64,000 nucleotides of DNA from Hyphomonadaceae bacterium (GTDB taxonomy: Bacteria > Pseudomonadota > Alphaproteobacteria > Caulobacterales > Aquidulcibacteraceae). Below, piece after piece: positions 26,345-33,833 of the stretch; the stretch's first letter is position 1; every line of letters begins with the position of its first letter. The notes beneath the pieces are model-generated. The model ran no database searches. It was not told the DNA's origin and saw only the letters and a program-made list of their open reading frames with translations. The position numbers were made by a program, and so were the translations under genes. The DNA is taken from assembly GCA_023384105.1 (NCBI GenBank), contig JAHDXR010000008.1:96682-160681 (forward strand). Direction: 5' to 3'.

Positions 26345-26536
26345 ATGAGCGAGATCATAAACTTGAAGCACGCACGCAAAGCGAAGGCGCGCGCTCAAGC
26401 TGACGCCGCCGCGGCGAACAACCGCGCGGCGTTCGGTCGGACGAAGTCAGAAAAACAACAAGCGAAGGCGGAAAGGGAGGCCGCCGCGCGCAAACTCGAC
26501 GGACACAAGAGACATGACAATGACACCGACATCTAG
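26345..26536 (+). CDS. DUF4169 family protein
   Basis: 63 residues: SEIINLKHARKAKARAQAD, NNRAAFGRTKSEK and a charged tail, the pattern of the small alphaproteobacterial DUF4169 family. It is highly charged and helical; function unknown. It overlaps the next gene by 23 bases, so the two are probably translated together. Confidence 0.8.
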   Translation: MSEIINLKHARKAKARAQADAAAANNRAAFGRTKSEKQQAKAEREAAARKLDGHKRHDNDTDI

Positions 26537-26756
26537 CGGCGGCGGCCTCCAGAAGCGCTCCATGCGCATCGCCGGCCACCGGACGTCGCTGGCGCTGGAA
26601 CAGGAATTCTGGGCCGGGCTGGAAAAGATCGCCCGCGCCCGCTCGACCAGCCTGCCGATGCTGATCGCCTCGATCGACGAACGCCGCGCCAAGACCGCGC
26701 CCGACGCCTCGCTGGCGTCGGCGGTGCGCGTGTTCGTGCTCGAGAACCGGGTCTGA
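26514..26756 (+). CDS. Ribbon-helix-helix domain protein
   Basis: 80 residues. KRSMRIAGHRTSLALEQEFW, then KIARARSTSLPMLIASID and ASAVRVFVLENRV are typical of the RHH_4-type domain found beside DUF4169 and fumC in alphaproteobacteria. It may bind DNA as a dimer. It ends four bases before the stop of the convergent TIR gene. Confidence 0.8.
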   Translation: MTMTPTSSGGGLQKRSMRIAGHRTSLALEQEFWAGLEKIARARSTSLPMLIASIDERRAKTAPDASLASAVRVFVLENRV

Positions 26757-26760
26757 GCCC

Positions 26761-27783
26761 TTACTGCAGCGGGCGGCCGTAGAGCACCAGCGCGTAATAG
26801 CACGGCTGCACGGTGCAGTTGTGCATCACCGCCTGGACCGTGAACGGCCCGCTCCATTGCGGCGCGACTGACACGATCGGCGTGGCGTCGGTCAGATTGT
26901 CCTGGGACACGACGTTGTTGTTCTGATCGTACAGGATCAGATCGAGATCGCCGCAATCGTTGTCGCACACGCCGATGATGCGATAGTCGCCGCCTGCTTC
27001 GAGCGTGACCGGCACGTTGGCGTGCTGGCCCTGCGGCAGCTGGCCGCTGTGGGGCGGAGCGAGCTGCTGGAACCCTTGGGCGACGAACGCCTGCTCGACC
27101 TGGCCGAGCCGATCGAGGATCTGCTGCTGGTAGGTCCCGCCCTGCGCCTGCGCCGGGACTACGGGCTGCTGCTGCAGCGGCTGAACCGCCGCTTGCTGCG
27201 GCTCGTCCGGGATCAACGCGACGATCGCGATCACGACGGCGGCGAGCGCGGCGAAGCCGACGCCGATCCAGAGCCACGGCGCGCCGCGCTTCTTCTTTTC
27301 CGGCTCGGCGCGCGCCGGCGCGCTCCAGCTTGTCTGCGGCGCGGCGGCGGGACGCGGCGCGGCCGGCGCGGGCGCAGACACAGGCGCAGGCGCGCTCTGG
27401 GCGAAGCGCGTCACCGCTTCGACGAAGCGGCGCCAGTTCGCGTCCTCGGCGTCGCCGCTCCAGCTGGAGAGATTGGCCGCCTGCACCTCGCCGAAGCCGA
27501 ACGGAGGTTGCGCATTGTCGAACACGGCTGGGATCAGCACGCCCTTGTCGCGGCCCATGCGCGCTTCCTCGCGCACCCATTGCGACTTGGTCGAGTGTTC
27601 GCTCCACAGCACGATCAGCGCTTTGCACTGCGCGAGCTTCTGCTCGATGTAATCGGCCCAGGTCGTCCCCGGAGGAATCTCGTTGTCCCAGAAGACGTCG
27701 AGGCCGGCCTGCTCCAGCCCCTGCGCGACCTGCTGGGCGCGCGCGGTGTCCTCGCGGGCGTAGGACAAGAAAACGTCGGCCAT
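26761..27783 (-). CDS. TIR-domain membrane protein with extracytoplasmic C-terminal domain
   Basis: 340 residues. Residues 1-130 form a TIR domain (ADVFLSYAREDTARAQQVA, FWDNEIPPGTTWADYIEQKL, VLWSEHSTKSQW followed by VREEARMG, where the Glu after Trp fits the NADase catalytic Glu). A Pro/Ala linker leads to a membrane helix near 172-192. The last 80 residues (DYRIIGVCDNDCGDLDLILY, CTVQPCYYALVLYG) with paired Cys are homologous to the secreted protein at 33269. The layout suggests outside sensing coupled to inside TIR signalling (inference). Confidence 0.85.
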   Translation of the reverse strand: MADVFLSYAREDTARAQQVAQGLEQAGLDVFWDNEIPPGTTWADYIEQKLAQCKALIVLWSEHSTKSQWVREEARMGRDKGVLIPAVFDNAQPPFGFGEVQAANLSSWSGDAEDANWRRFVEAVTRFAQSAPAPVSAPAPAAPRPAAAPQTSWSAPARAEPEKKKRGAPWLWIGVGFAALAAVVIAIVALIPDEPQQAAVQPLQQQPVVPAQAQGGTYQQQILDRLGQVEQAFVAQGFQQLAPPHSGQLPQGQHANVPVTLEAGGDYRIIGVCDNDCGDLDLILYDQNNNVVSQDNLTDATPIVSVAPQWSGPFTVQAVMHNCTVQPCYYALVLYGRPLQ

Positions 27784-27824
27784 AATCCCCCTCCGCCTTC
27801 AGCCTAGCAGGCGGACGGAGAGGT

Positions 27825-28715
27825 TCAAACCGATTGGGCGGCCTTGGGGTCCGGCCCGTGCTGATTTGGCCCCGGCTGACCGGGGATGAAAACGAACGCC
27901 AACAGGACCAAGCCGCCGAGATACGGGATCACACCCAGCGCGGCGAGCCAGCCGCTCTGGCCGAAATCGTGCGCGCGCCGGCTTGCGGCGGCGATCGTCG
28001 GCGCGATCAGCGCCACGCCCGCGATCAGCGTCAGCACGTAGGTGTTGGCGACCCCGGTGTAGGGATCGATGCCGAACAGCATCGTGTCGAGGATCGCGGC
28101 GACGAAGCCGACGCAGAACGCGAACAGATAGAACCAGCCGAACTCGGCGCGTCGCGCGCGGCCTTTGCCGTCGGCGTAGAGGCGCAGACATTTCCGGATA
28201 TAGCCGAACGGCGACAGCTGCGCTGCGGCGGACGACGCGCCAGGGTTGCTCCACGCCGCCGCAGGTTGCGGCGCCGGCTGCGCTTGCCAGCCTGCGCCAG
28301 CCGGCTGCGGCGAAGCGCCGGGCGCTGCGCCGATTGTGGCCTGTACGGCTTGGGCGAAGCGCGCCCACTCCGGCTGCGCAAAATCGCCGCTCCAGCGCGA
28401 AAGGTCGGCGGCCTGCACTTCGCCGAACCCGAACGGCGGCTGCGCTGCGTCGAGCAGCACGGGAATGAGCTTCGACTTCTCGCGGCCCATGCGCGCTTCT
28501 TCGCGCACCCATTGCGACTTGGTCGAGTGCTCGCTCCACAGCACGATCACCGCCTTGCAGACGGCGAGCTTGCCTTCGAGATAGTCCGCCCAGGTCTGCC
28601 CCGGCGGAATTTCCTTGTCCCAGAAGGCGTCGACGCCCAGCGCGGCGAGTCCCTGCGCGATATGCGCCGCTTTCCCAGTATCCTCGCGCGCATAGGCGAT
28701 GAAGACGTCGGCCAT
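27825..28715 (-). CDS. TIR-DUF805 fusion membrane protein
   Basis: 296 residues. The N-terminal TIR domain is closely similar to that of the next gene (KEIPPGQTWADYLEGKLAVC, WSEHSTKSQWVREEARMGRE), pointing to duplication. A Pro/Ala linker near 130-170 leads to a DUF805 module (ADGKGRARRAEFGWFYLF, ASRRAHDFGQSGWLAALGVI, PGPNQHGPDPK) with about four membrane helices. The start may be ATG 28715 or GTG 28721. It lies 41 bases upstream of the second TIR gene on the same strand. Confidence 0.85.
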   Translation of the reverse strand: MADVFIAYAREDTGKAAHIAQGLAALGVDAFWDKEIPPGQTWADYLEGKLAVCKAVIVLWSEHSTKSQWVREEARMGREKSKLIPVLLDAAQPPFGFGEVQAADLSRWSGDFAQPEWARFAQAVQATIGAAPGASPQPAGAGWQAQPAPQPAAAWSNPGASSAAAQLSPFGYIRKCLRLYADGKGRARRAEFGWFYLFAFCVGFVAAILDTMLFGIDPYTGVANTYVLTLIAGVALIAPTIAAASRRAHDFGQSGWLAALGVIPYLGGLVLLAFVFIPGQPGPNQHGPDPKAAQSV

Positions 28716-28786
28716 GCTCACCCCCGCAATTGCGACTCAGCGGCGCAAGGCTAGCGCGGTTTTTCCGGACGCGGGCGGAAATACCG

Positions 28787-28951
28787 CTACTTTGCGGCGT
28801 GCAGCTCGATCGCCGCCGCCGGCAAACTCATATCCGCAACGCGGACCGGCTCGTCGAACGCGACGAACGCCATCACCGTGAGCGCAATCACCATGACGCC
28901 GGCGACGACGCCGGAAAACATGCCAAGCCGGGATTGATTCCGGTCAGCCAT
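28787..28951 (-). CDS. Small single-pass membrane protein
   Basis: 54 residues with one membrane helix (MFSGVVAGVMVIALTVMAFV) after a short charged N-terminus. AAGGAG lies upstream of the ATG at 28951. It lies 71 bases upstream of the TIR-DUF805 gene and could be in its operon. Function unknown. Confidence 0.55.
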   Translation of the reverse strand: MADRNQSRLGMFSGVVAGVMVIALTVMAFVAFDEPVRVADMSLPAAAIELHAAK

Positions 28952-29003
28952 CTCTCTGTTGCTCCTTCGCGGGGACAACAGGAGAACACGGCCAAAGTTC
29001 CGA

Positions 29004-29450
29004 TCAGGGCGCAGGGGCCGGGCCGCAATAGACGAGACTGGTCGGTCCGGCCCACGGCCCGTCGGCGATCATCATCGCGCGTGCTGATTCCGCGAAAGAA
29101 AATTGCATCGCGTGCGTGCTGGTGACGCCTTCGGCGTGACAGGTGGCGGCGACGTCGTAGCCGGTGGGCGTGGCGCTCACGCTCTCGAAGCTGCACGAGA
29201 CTTCGCCGAGCGTGCTGACGCCGTCGCGGCGGAACCGCCAAGCCGGCTGAGCGCACCCTTCGGCGCCGGTCGCCCACAGGCCGACGAAGCGCGGCTGCGA
29301 CTCGCTCGGCGGCGGCAAGATCCGCGGCAGCGGCTCGGCCGCGCCGACCTGCGCGGCGGCCTCCGGATCGGGCGGCGGTTCGACCGGCTCCGTGCAGCCG
29401 ATCGAGACGGCGCCCAGCGCTGCGGCGAGCAGAACGTGGGGCGGCTTCAT
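29004..29450 (-). CDS. Putative lipoprotein
   Basis: 148 residues. Signal peptide with lipobox SIGC (Cys about residue 19), a Pro/Glu-rich spacer, then a domain with four Cys (EGCAQPAWRF, EVSCSFESV, ATCHAEG, VYCGPA). Likely a periplasmic lipid-anchored protein of unknown role. The frame stays open upstream on this strand, but the signal peptide fixes the start at 29450. Confidence 0.7.
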   Translation of the reverse strand: MKPPHVLLAAALGAVSIGCTEPVEPPPDPEAAAQVGAAEPLPRILPPPSESQPRFVGLWATGAEGCAQPAWRFRRDGVSTLGEVSCSFESVSATPTGYDVAATCHAEGVTSTHAMQFSFAESARAMMIADGPWAGPTSLVYCGPAPAP

Positions 29451-29540
29451 GGGCGGCCAACAGCCGGGACGCCTAGGGGTTCCGGCGCCGGGCTCGCATA
29501 CGCTGCAGCGGCGCACTATGTTCCCCATTCGTGCTAGGCT

Positions 29541-32057
29541 ATGGCCTGCTACAAACGAATCATGAGCGACAGCGAAGAACTCCTGCCGATCTCGCAGCGC
29601 GCGATGGCCGTCCCGCCCTATCTGGCGGCGCTGAACCCCGAGCAGCGCGCGGCGGTGGAGGCGCTCGACGGGCCGGTGCTGGTGCTGGCCGGCGCCGGCA
29701 CCGGCAAGACGCGCGTGCTGACGACGCGGCTGGCGCATCTGCTCGCCAGCGGCCGCGCCAAGCCGTGGGGCGTGCTGGCGGTGACGTTCACGAACAAGGC
29801 CGCGCGGGAAATGCGCGAGCGGGTGGAGAAGCTGCTCGGCCCCGGCGGGGGCGGGCTGCCGTGGCTCGGCACCTTCCACTCGATCAGCGCGCGCATGCTG
29901 CGCACGCACGCCGAACTCGTCGGCCTCAAGAACAATTACACGATCCTGGATACGGACGATCAGATCCGTCTCCTGAAGCAGATCATCGAGGCCGAAGGCA
30001 TCGACGAGAAACGCTGGCCGGCGCGCCAGCTCGCGGGCCTGCTCGACAGCTGGAAGAACCGCGCGCTGACGCCGGAGCGCGTGCCGAAGGGCGAAGCGTT
30101 CTCGTTCGCCGACGGCGCGGGCGTGAAGCTCTATGCGATCTACCAGGCGCGGCTGAAAATCCTGAACGCGTGCGATTTCGGCGACCTGCTGATGCACATG
30201 ATCGACATCTTCCAGCGCCATCCCGACGTGCTGGAAACGTATCACAGGAAGCTCAGCCACCTGATGGTGGACGAATACCAGGATACGAACGTCGCGCAGT
30301 ATCTGTGGCTCAGGCTGCTGGCGCAGGCGCGCAGGAATCTGTGCGTCGTCGGCGACGACGACCAGTCGATCTATGGCTGGCGTGGCGCCGAGGTCGACAA
30401 CATCCTGCGCTTCGAGAAGGACTTCCCCGGCGCGCAAGTGGTGCGGCTGGAGCGCAACTACCGCTCCACCGGCCACATCCTCGCCGCCGCCTCGCACCTG
30501 ATCGCCAACAATCGCGGCCGCCTGGGCAAGACGCTTTTCACCGACGACGAAGACGGCCAGCGCGTGAAAGTGCGCGGCGTCTGGGACGGCGAGGCCGAAG
30601 CGCGGCTGGTGGCGGACGATATCGAGGCGTGGGTGCAATCCTCCCCCGTTTACGGGGGAGGTGGATCGCGGCGGAGCCGCGAGACGGAGGGGGCGGCGCC
30701 CGCGTCGCCCTCTCAGTCAGCTTCGCTGACAGCTCCCCCGCATGCAGGGGAGCACAAGAGAACCTATGGCGACTGCGCCGTGCTCGTCCGCGCCGCCTGG
30801 CAGATGCGGGCGTTCGAAGAGCGTTTCCTGATGCTGCGCATTCCGTACAAGGTGATCGGCGGCCCGCGCTTCTTCGAGCGCGCCGAAGTCCGCGACGTGC
30901 ACGCCTACCTGCGCCTGATCCGCTCCGAGGACGACGATCTGGCGTTCGAGCGCATCGTCAACCAGCCCAAGCGCGGCATCGGCGAAAGCACGGTGCAGAA
31001 GCTGCACGCCTACGCCGGCAAGCCGCCGGTGCGGTTCGTCACCGACAATGGCCCGCTGTTCGATGCGAACACCGGCGAGGTCGTCACCGAACAGCCGGAA
31101 GCGCCCGGCGGCGCGACGCGGTTCCGCACGCTCGTCGGCGCAGCGCGCGAGCTGATCGCAACCGACGATCTGCCGCTCAAGGCGCGCACGGCGCTGCGCG
31201 CGTTCCTCAACGATCTCGACCGCTGGCGCGAGCAGGCGCGCAGCATCAGCCATGTCGAGCTGGCGGAGATCGTGCTCGACGAAAGCGGCTACACGGAGAT
31301 GCTGCGCAACGATAAGTCGCCGCAGGCGCAGACCCGGCTCGAGAACCTGAAGGAACTGGTTCAGTCGATGAGCCAGTACGATACGCTGGAGGCGTATCTG
31401 GAGCACGTCGCCCTGGTGCTCGACATCGAAAACGAAAGCGAAGGCGAAAACGTCCAGCTCTCGACGCTGCACGCGGCGAAGGGGCTGGAGTTTCCGCTGG
31501 TGTTCCTGCCGGGCTGGGAGGAGCAGGTGTTTCCCTCGCAGCGCTCGATCGACGAGAACGGCGAGAAGGGTTTGGAGGAAGAGCGCCGGCTCGCTTATGT
31601 CGGCATCACCCGCGCCCGCGAAAGCGCGCGCATCTCGTTCGCCGCGAACCGGCAAATCTACGGCCGCTGGCAGACCGTGCTGCCGTCGCGCTTCATCGAC
31701 GAACTGCCGGCGAAGAGCGTCGATGTCGTCAGCGAGACCGGCTACCACGTGCAGCCCGGCGTGCGCGACATGGCGGTGACGCCGTTCTCGTCCGGCTACC
31801 AGTCGCCCGGCTGGCGGCGCGCGCAGGAGCGCGGCGCGTTCCAGGGCAAGCCGCCGATGATCGAAGGCGAAGCGCGGCTGGTTGCGCGCAGCGGCGACGG
31901 CGACAGCCGCTACGCCCGCGGCGACCGCATCTTCCACGAAAAGTTCGGCTATGGCCGCATCCGTCAGGTCGAAGGCAACAAGCTCACCGTGGAGTTCGAC
32001 AAGGCCGGCGAAAAGCGCGTGATCGACAGCTTCGTGCGGCCCGCGGACGCGGCTTAG
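29541..32057 (+). CDS. uvrD: ATP-dependent DNA helicase UvrD/PcrA with an in-frame insertion
   Basis: 838 residues, superfamily 1A helicase: Walker A LAGAGTGKTRVL, AVTFTNKAAREMRER, HLMVDEYQDTN (DExx), GDDDQSIYGWRGA, RNYRST, TLHAAKGLEFPLVF and YVGITRARE, then a Tudor-like C-terminus. It unwinds DNA in nucleotide excision and mismatch repair. Residues about 367-404 (SSPVYGGGGSRRSRETEGAA and following) come from a palindromic DNA element and have no helicase counterpart. An alternative start is ATG 29562. Confidence 0.93.
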   Translation: MACYKRIMSDSEELLPISQRAMAVPPYLAALNPEQRAAVEALDGPVLVLAGAGTGKTRVLTTRLAHLLASGRAKPWGVLAVTFTNKAAREMRERVEKLLGPGGGGLPWLGTFHSISARMLRTHAELVGLKNNYTILDTDDQIRLLKQIIEAEGIDEKRWPARQLAGLLDSWKNRALTPERVPKGEAFSFADGAGVKLYAIYQARLKILNACDFGDLLMHMIDIFQRHPDVLETYHRKLSHLMVDEYQDTNVAQYLWLRLLAQARRNLCVVGDDDQSIYGWRGAEVDNILRFEKDFPGAQVVRLERNYRSTGHILAAASHLIANNRGRLGKTLFTDDEDGQRVKVRGVWDGEAEARLVADDIEAWVQSSPVYGGGGSRRSRETEGAAPASPSQSASLTAPPHAGEHKRTYGDCAVLVRAAWQMRAFEERFLMLRIPYKVIGGPRFFERAEVRDVHAYLRLIRSEDDDLAFERIVNQPKRGIGESTVQKLHAYAGKPPVRFVTDNGPLFDANTGEVVTEQPEAPGGATRFRTLVGAARELIATDDLPLKARTALRAFLNDLDRWREQARSISHVELAEIVLDESGYTEMLRNDKSPQAQTRLENLKELVQSMSQYDTLEAYLEHVALVLDIENESEGENVQLSTLHAAKGLEFPLVFLPGWEEQVFPSQRSIDENGEKGLEEERRLAYVGITRARESARISFAANRQIYGRWQTVLPSRFIDELPAKSVDVVSETGYHVQPGVRDMAVTPFSSGYQSPGWRRAQERGAFQGKPPMIEGEARLVARSGDGDSRYARGDRIFHEKFGYGRIRQVEGNKLTVEFDKAGEKRVIDSFVRPADAA
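30641..30752 (+). repeat. Palindromic element inserted in frame in uvrD
   Basis: About 112 bp made of nested hairpins: CTCCCCCGT-TT-ACGGGGGAG (30641-30660), CGCGGC-GGA-GCCGCG (30667-30681), GTCAGC-TTC-GCTGAC (30716-30730) and CTCCCC...GGGGAG (30733-30752). The reading frame is kept open through it. It adds about 38 residues between the RNYRST motif and the YGDCAVLVRA strand. Confidence 0.75.
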
Positions 32058-32111
32058 TTTTCATTTCATCCTGGATACGGAGGAAAAGCGGAAACGCTGC
32101 GGGATCGCCCC

Positions 32112-32212
32112 TATGGAGCGCCGGCGCCCTCGCCGGCATGCGCCCTATCGAACAAGCGCCTATGCTTGTCGGTAGCTGTCGCGTTGCGCCGGCGAGGGCG
32201 CCGACGGTCCAT
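32112..32212. repeat. Palindromic intergenic element (TATGGACC family), copy 6
   Basis: Ends TATGGAGCGCCGGCG and CGCCGACGGTCCAT around the GAACAAGCG...CTTGTCGGTAGCTGTCGC core. It lies between co-directional uvrD and prmA and reaches the first possible prmA codon at 32216. Confidence 0.8.
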
Positions 32213-32215
32213 GCC

Positions 32216-33208
32216 ATGCTGCATCGACCAGCTTTGTCATGGAGTGAAGAGTACACTTTTCGCGGCGCCTGGGCTAGCAGCCTCCCCATGCTCCTGCTCA
32301 CGGCCCTCGGCTCCCTCACGCAAGTCCGCGCGGCGGCGGATGAATTGGACCGCCACGATCCTTCGCCCGCCGATGCGGTGAGCTGGTTCGAGGAAGGTCC
32401 GGGCAAGTTCCGGCTCGAAATCTACGTGCCGACCAAGCAGGACGCGGCCAGCGCGGAAGCGATCGTGGGCGCGGCGGCGCCGGAGCTGCATCTCAAGCAG
32501 AAGAAGGTGAAAGCCGCCGACTGGGTGGCGATGTCGCTCGAAGGCCTGCCGGCGGTGCGCGCGGGGCGCTTCGTCGTCGCCGGCGCGCATGCGCTCGCAA
32601 ACGAACATGGCGGCCGCACCAGAATCTGGATCGAAGCCAGCGAGGCGTTCGGCACCGGCCATCACGGCACCACATGGGGCTGCCTGATGGCCCTCGAAGG
32701 CTATCTGCGGAGGCGCGAAAATCGCGCTTCGCGGACCACGTTAGACGCCGCGCTTCACCCCGCCCCGCGCCTCCTCCCCTCAAGGGGAAGGAGATTCCAT
32801 GTGCTCGATGTGGGCGCGGGCTCCGGCGTGCTGGCGATCGCGGCGGCGAAGCACGGCGCCGAAGCGCTCGCGATCGAAATCGACCCGCGCGCGGCGGCGA
32901 TCGCCGAGATCAATGCGCGGCAGAACAAGGTGGCGCATCGGACGCGCGTGATCGCCGGCGACGGCGCGCGCTACATCGCCGGCCAGCAGTTCGACCTGGT
33001 GTTCGCCAACATCCTGATGCGGCCGCTGATCAGACTGGCGCCGAAGCTGGCGCCCGCCGTCGCGCCGGGCGGAACGCTGATCCTCTCCGGCCTGCTGCGC
33101 AACCAGGCGCCGCTGGTGCGCGAGGCCTATGCGTCGCGCGGCCTGACCCTCGAACGCCAGATTCCGAAAGAAGCCTGGATGACGCTGGTGTGGCGCAAGC
33201 CCGACTAG
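32216..33208 (+). CDS. prmA: Ribosomal protein L11 methyltransferase with an in-frame insertion
   Basis: About 330 residues. PrmA trimethylates L11. FGTGHHGTTWGCLMALEGYL, LDVGAGSGVLAIAAAKHGAE (SAM motif I), AIEIDPRAAAIAEINARQN and DLVFANILMRPLIRLAP (the post-motif II NIL segment) are clear. Between GYLRRRE and FHVLDVG there are about 25 extra residues (RASRTTLDAALHPAPRLLPS) encoded by hairpin DNA. The start is uncertain: ATG 32216, TTG 32234 and ATG 32288 are all in frame. Confidence 0.88.
   Translation: MLHRPALSWSEEYTFRGAWASSLPMLLLTALGSLTQVRAAADELDRHDPSPADAVSWFEEGPGKFRLEIYVPTKQDAASAEAIVGAAAPELHLKQKKVKAADWVAMSLEGLPAVRAGRFVVAGAHALANEHGGRTRIWIEASEAFGTGHHGTTWGCLMALEGYLRRRENRASRTTLDAALHPAPRLLPSRGRRFHVLDVGAGSGVLAIAAAKHGAEALAIEIDPRAAAIAEINARQNKVAHRTRVIAGDGARYIAGQQFDLVFANILMRPLIRLAPKLAPAVAPGGTLILSGLLRNQAPLVREAYASRGLTLERQIPKEAWMTLVWRKPD
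32713..32793 (+). repeat. Palindromic element inserted in frame in prmA
   Basis: Two hairpins, GCGCGA-AAA-TCGCGC (32713-32727) and CTCCTCCCC-TCAA-GGGGAAGGAG (32771-32793, one bulge), lie where PrmA proteins have a short loop before SAM motif I. The second resembles the intergenic hairpins at 7166, 7300 and 18505. Confidence 0.65.
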
Positions 33209-33214
33209 GTTCTG

Positions 33215-33249
33215 GGTTCTAGGGGCTGGGTGTCGGTCGCCCTAGAACC
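33215..33249. terminator. Inverted repeat between convergent prmA and secreted-protein genes
   Basis: GGTTCTAGGG and CCCTAGAACC form a perfect 10-bp stem with a 15-base loop in the 60-base gap between two convergent genes. It probably works as a bidirectional terminator or is another mobile palindrome. Confidence 0.5.
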
Positions 33250-33268
33250 TAGCCCCCACCCCCAGCAC

Positions 33269-33718
33269 CTAACGACTGTAGACGTTGAACGCGAACCAGC
33301 ACGGCGCGCTGGCGCAGCGCACCATCTCGACATCGATCGTATGGCGCCCGGTCGCGCGCGGGCGCACATGGACGACCGGCACATTGTCCTCCATCACGTC
33401 TTCGCCGATCAGCCGGCCGTCGATGTCGAGCACGCGCAGGTCGAAGTCGCGGCAGCGGCTCTCGCAGACGCCGACGATGCGATAGTCCCGCCCGGCGCGC
33501 AGCATCACCGAAAAGCGTCGCCCTTCCCGGTTGCCGACCCCGCCCGCGAACGGTCCGGCGGCGCGGGCGTAACCGTTCTCGACAAGCACGGTCTCGGCCC
33601 GGGCCAGGCGCTGGGCCAGTTCGCGGGCGTACGGGTCGGGCACCTGCGCCGCGGCGGATCCCGCCGCGAGCGTCAGCGCGGCCAAGGCCGCGAGCGCCGT
33701 TTTGACCCAAGACGTCAT
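33269..33718 (-). CDS. Secreted protein homologous to the TIR protein's sensor domain
   Basis: 149 residues with a signal peptide (cleavage after GSAAA). The last 75 residues (AGRDYRIVGVCESRCRDFDL, CASAPCWFAFNVYSR) align position by position with the extracytoplasmic domain of the TIR protein at 26761, including the Cys pairs and the DYRI-GVC segment. The ATG at 33718 has GGAG upstream. It is probably a periplasmic beta-sandwich protein; whether it binds a ligand or the TIR receptor is unknown. Confidence 0.75.
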   Translation of the reverse strand: MTSWVKTALAALAALTLAAGSAAAQVPDPYARELAQRLARAETVLVENGYARAAGPFAGGVGNREGRRFSVMLRAGRDYRIVGVCESRCRDFDLRVLDIDGRLIGEDVMEDNVPVVHVRPRATGRHTIDVEMVRCASAPCWFAFNVYSR

Positions 33719-33833
33719 GCTTTCTCCGGGACGGGCCGGGATTTGAGAGAAACGCCTCTTAAACCTCGTCGGGCAAACCCCTAAACTCAAGCCACTGAAC
33801 CCGCCCTGAACTGGGCCCTCAAGGACGCAAGAC

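Noticed and set aside
32138-32215. Upstream extension of prmA through the palindromic element
   Set aside because: The peptide is a translation of the repeat and is repeated wherever the element occurs; the true start must lie at or after 32216.
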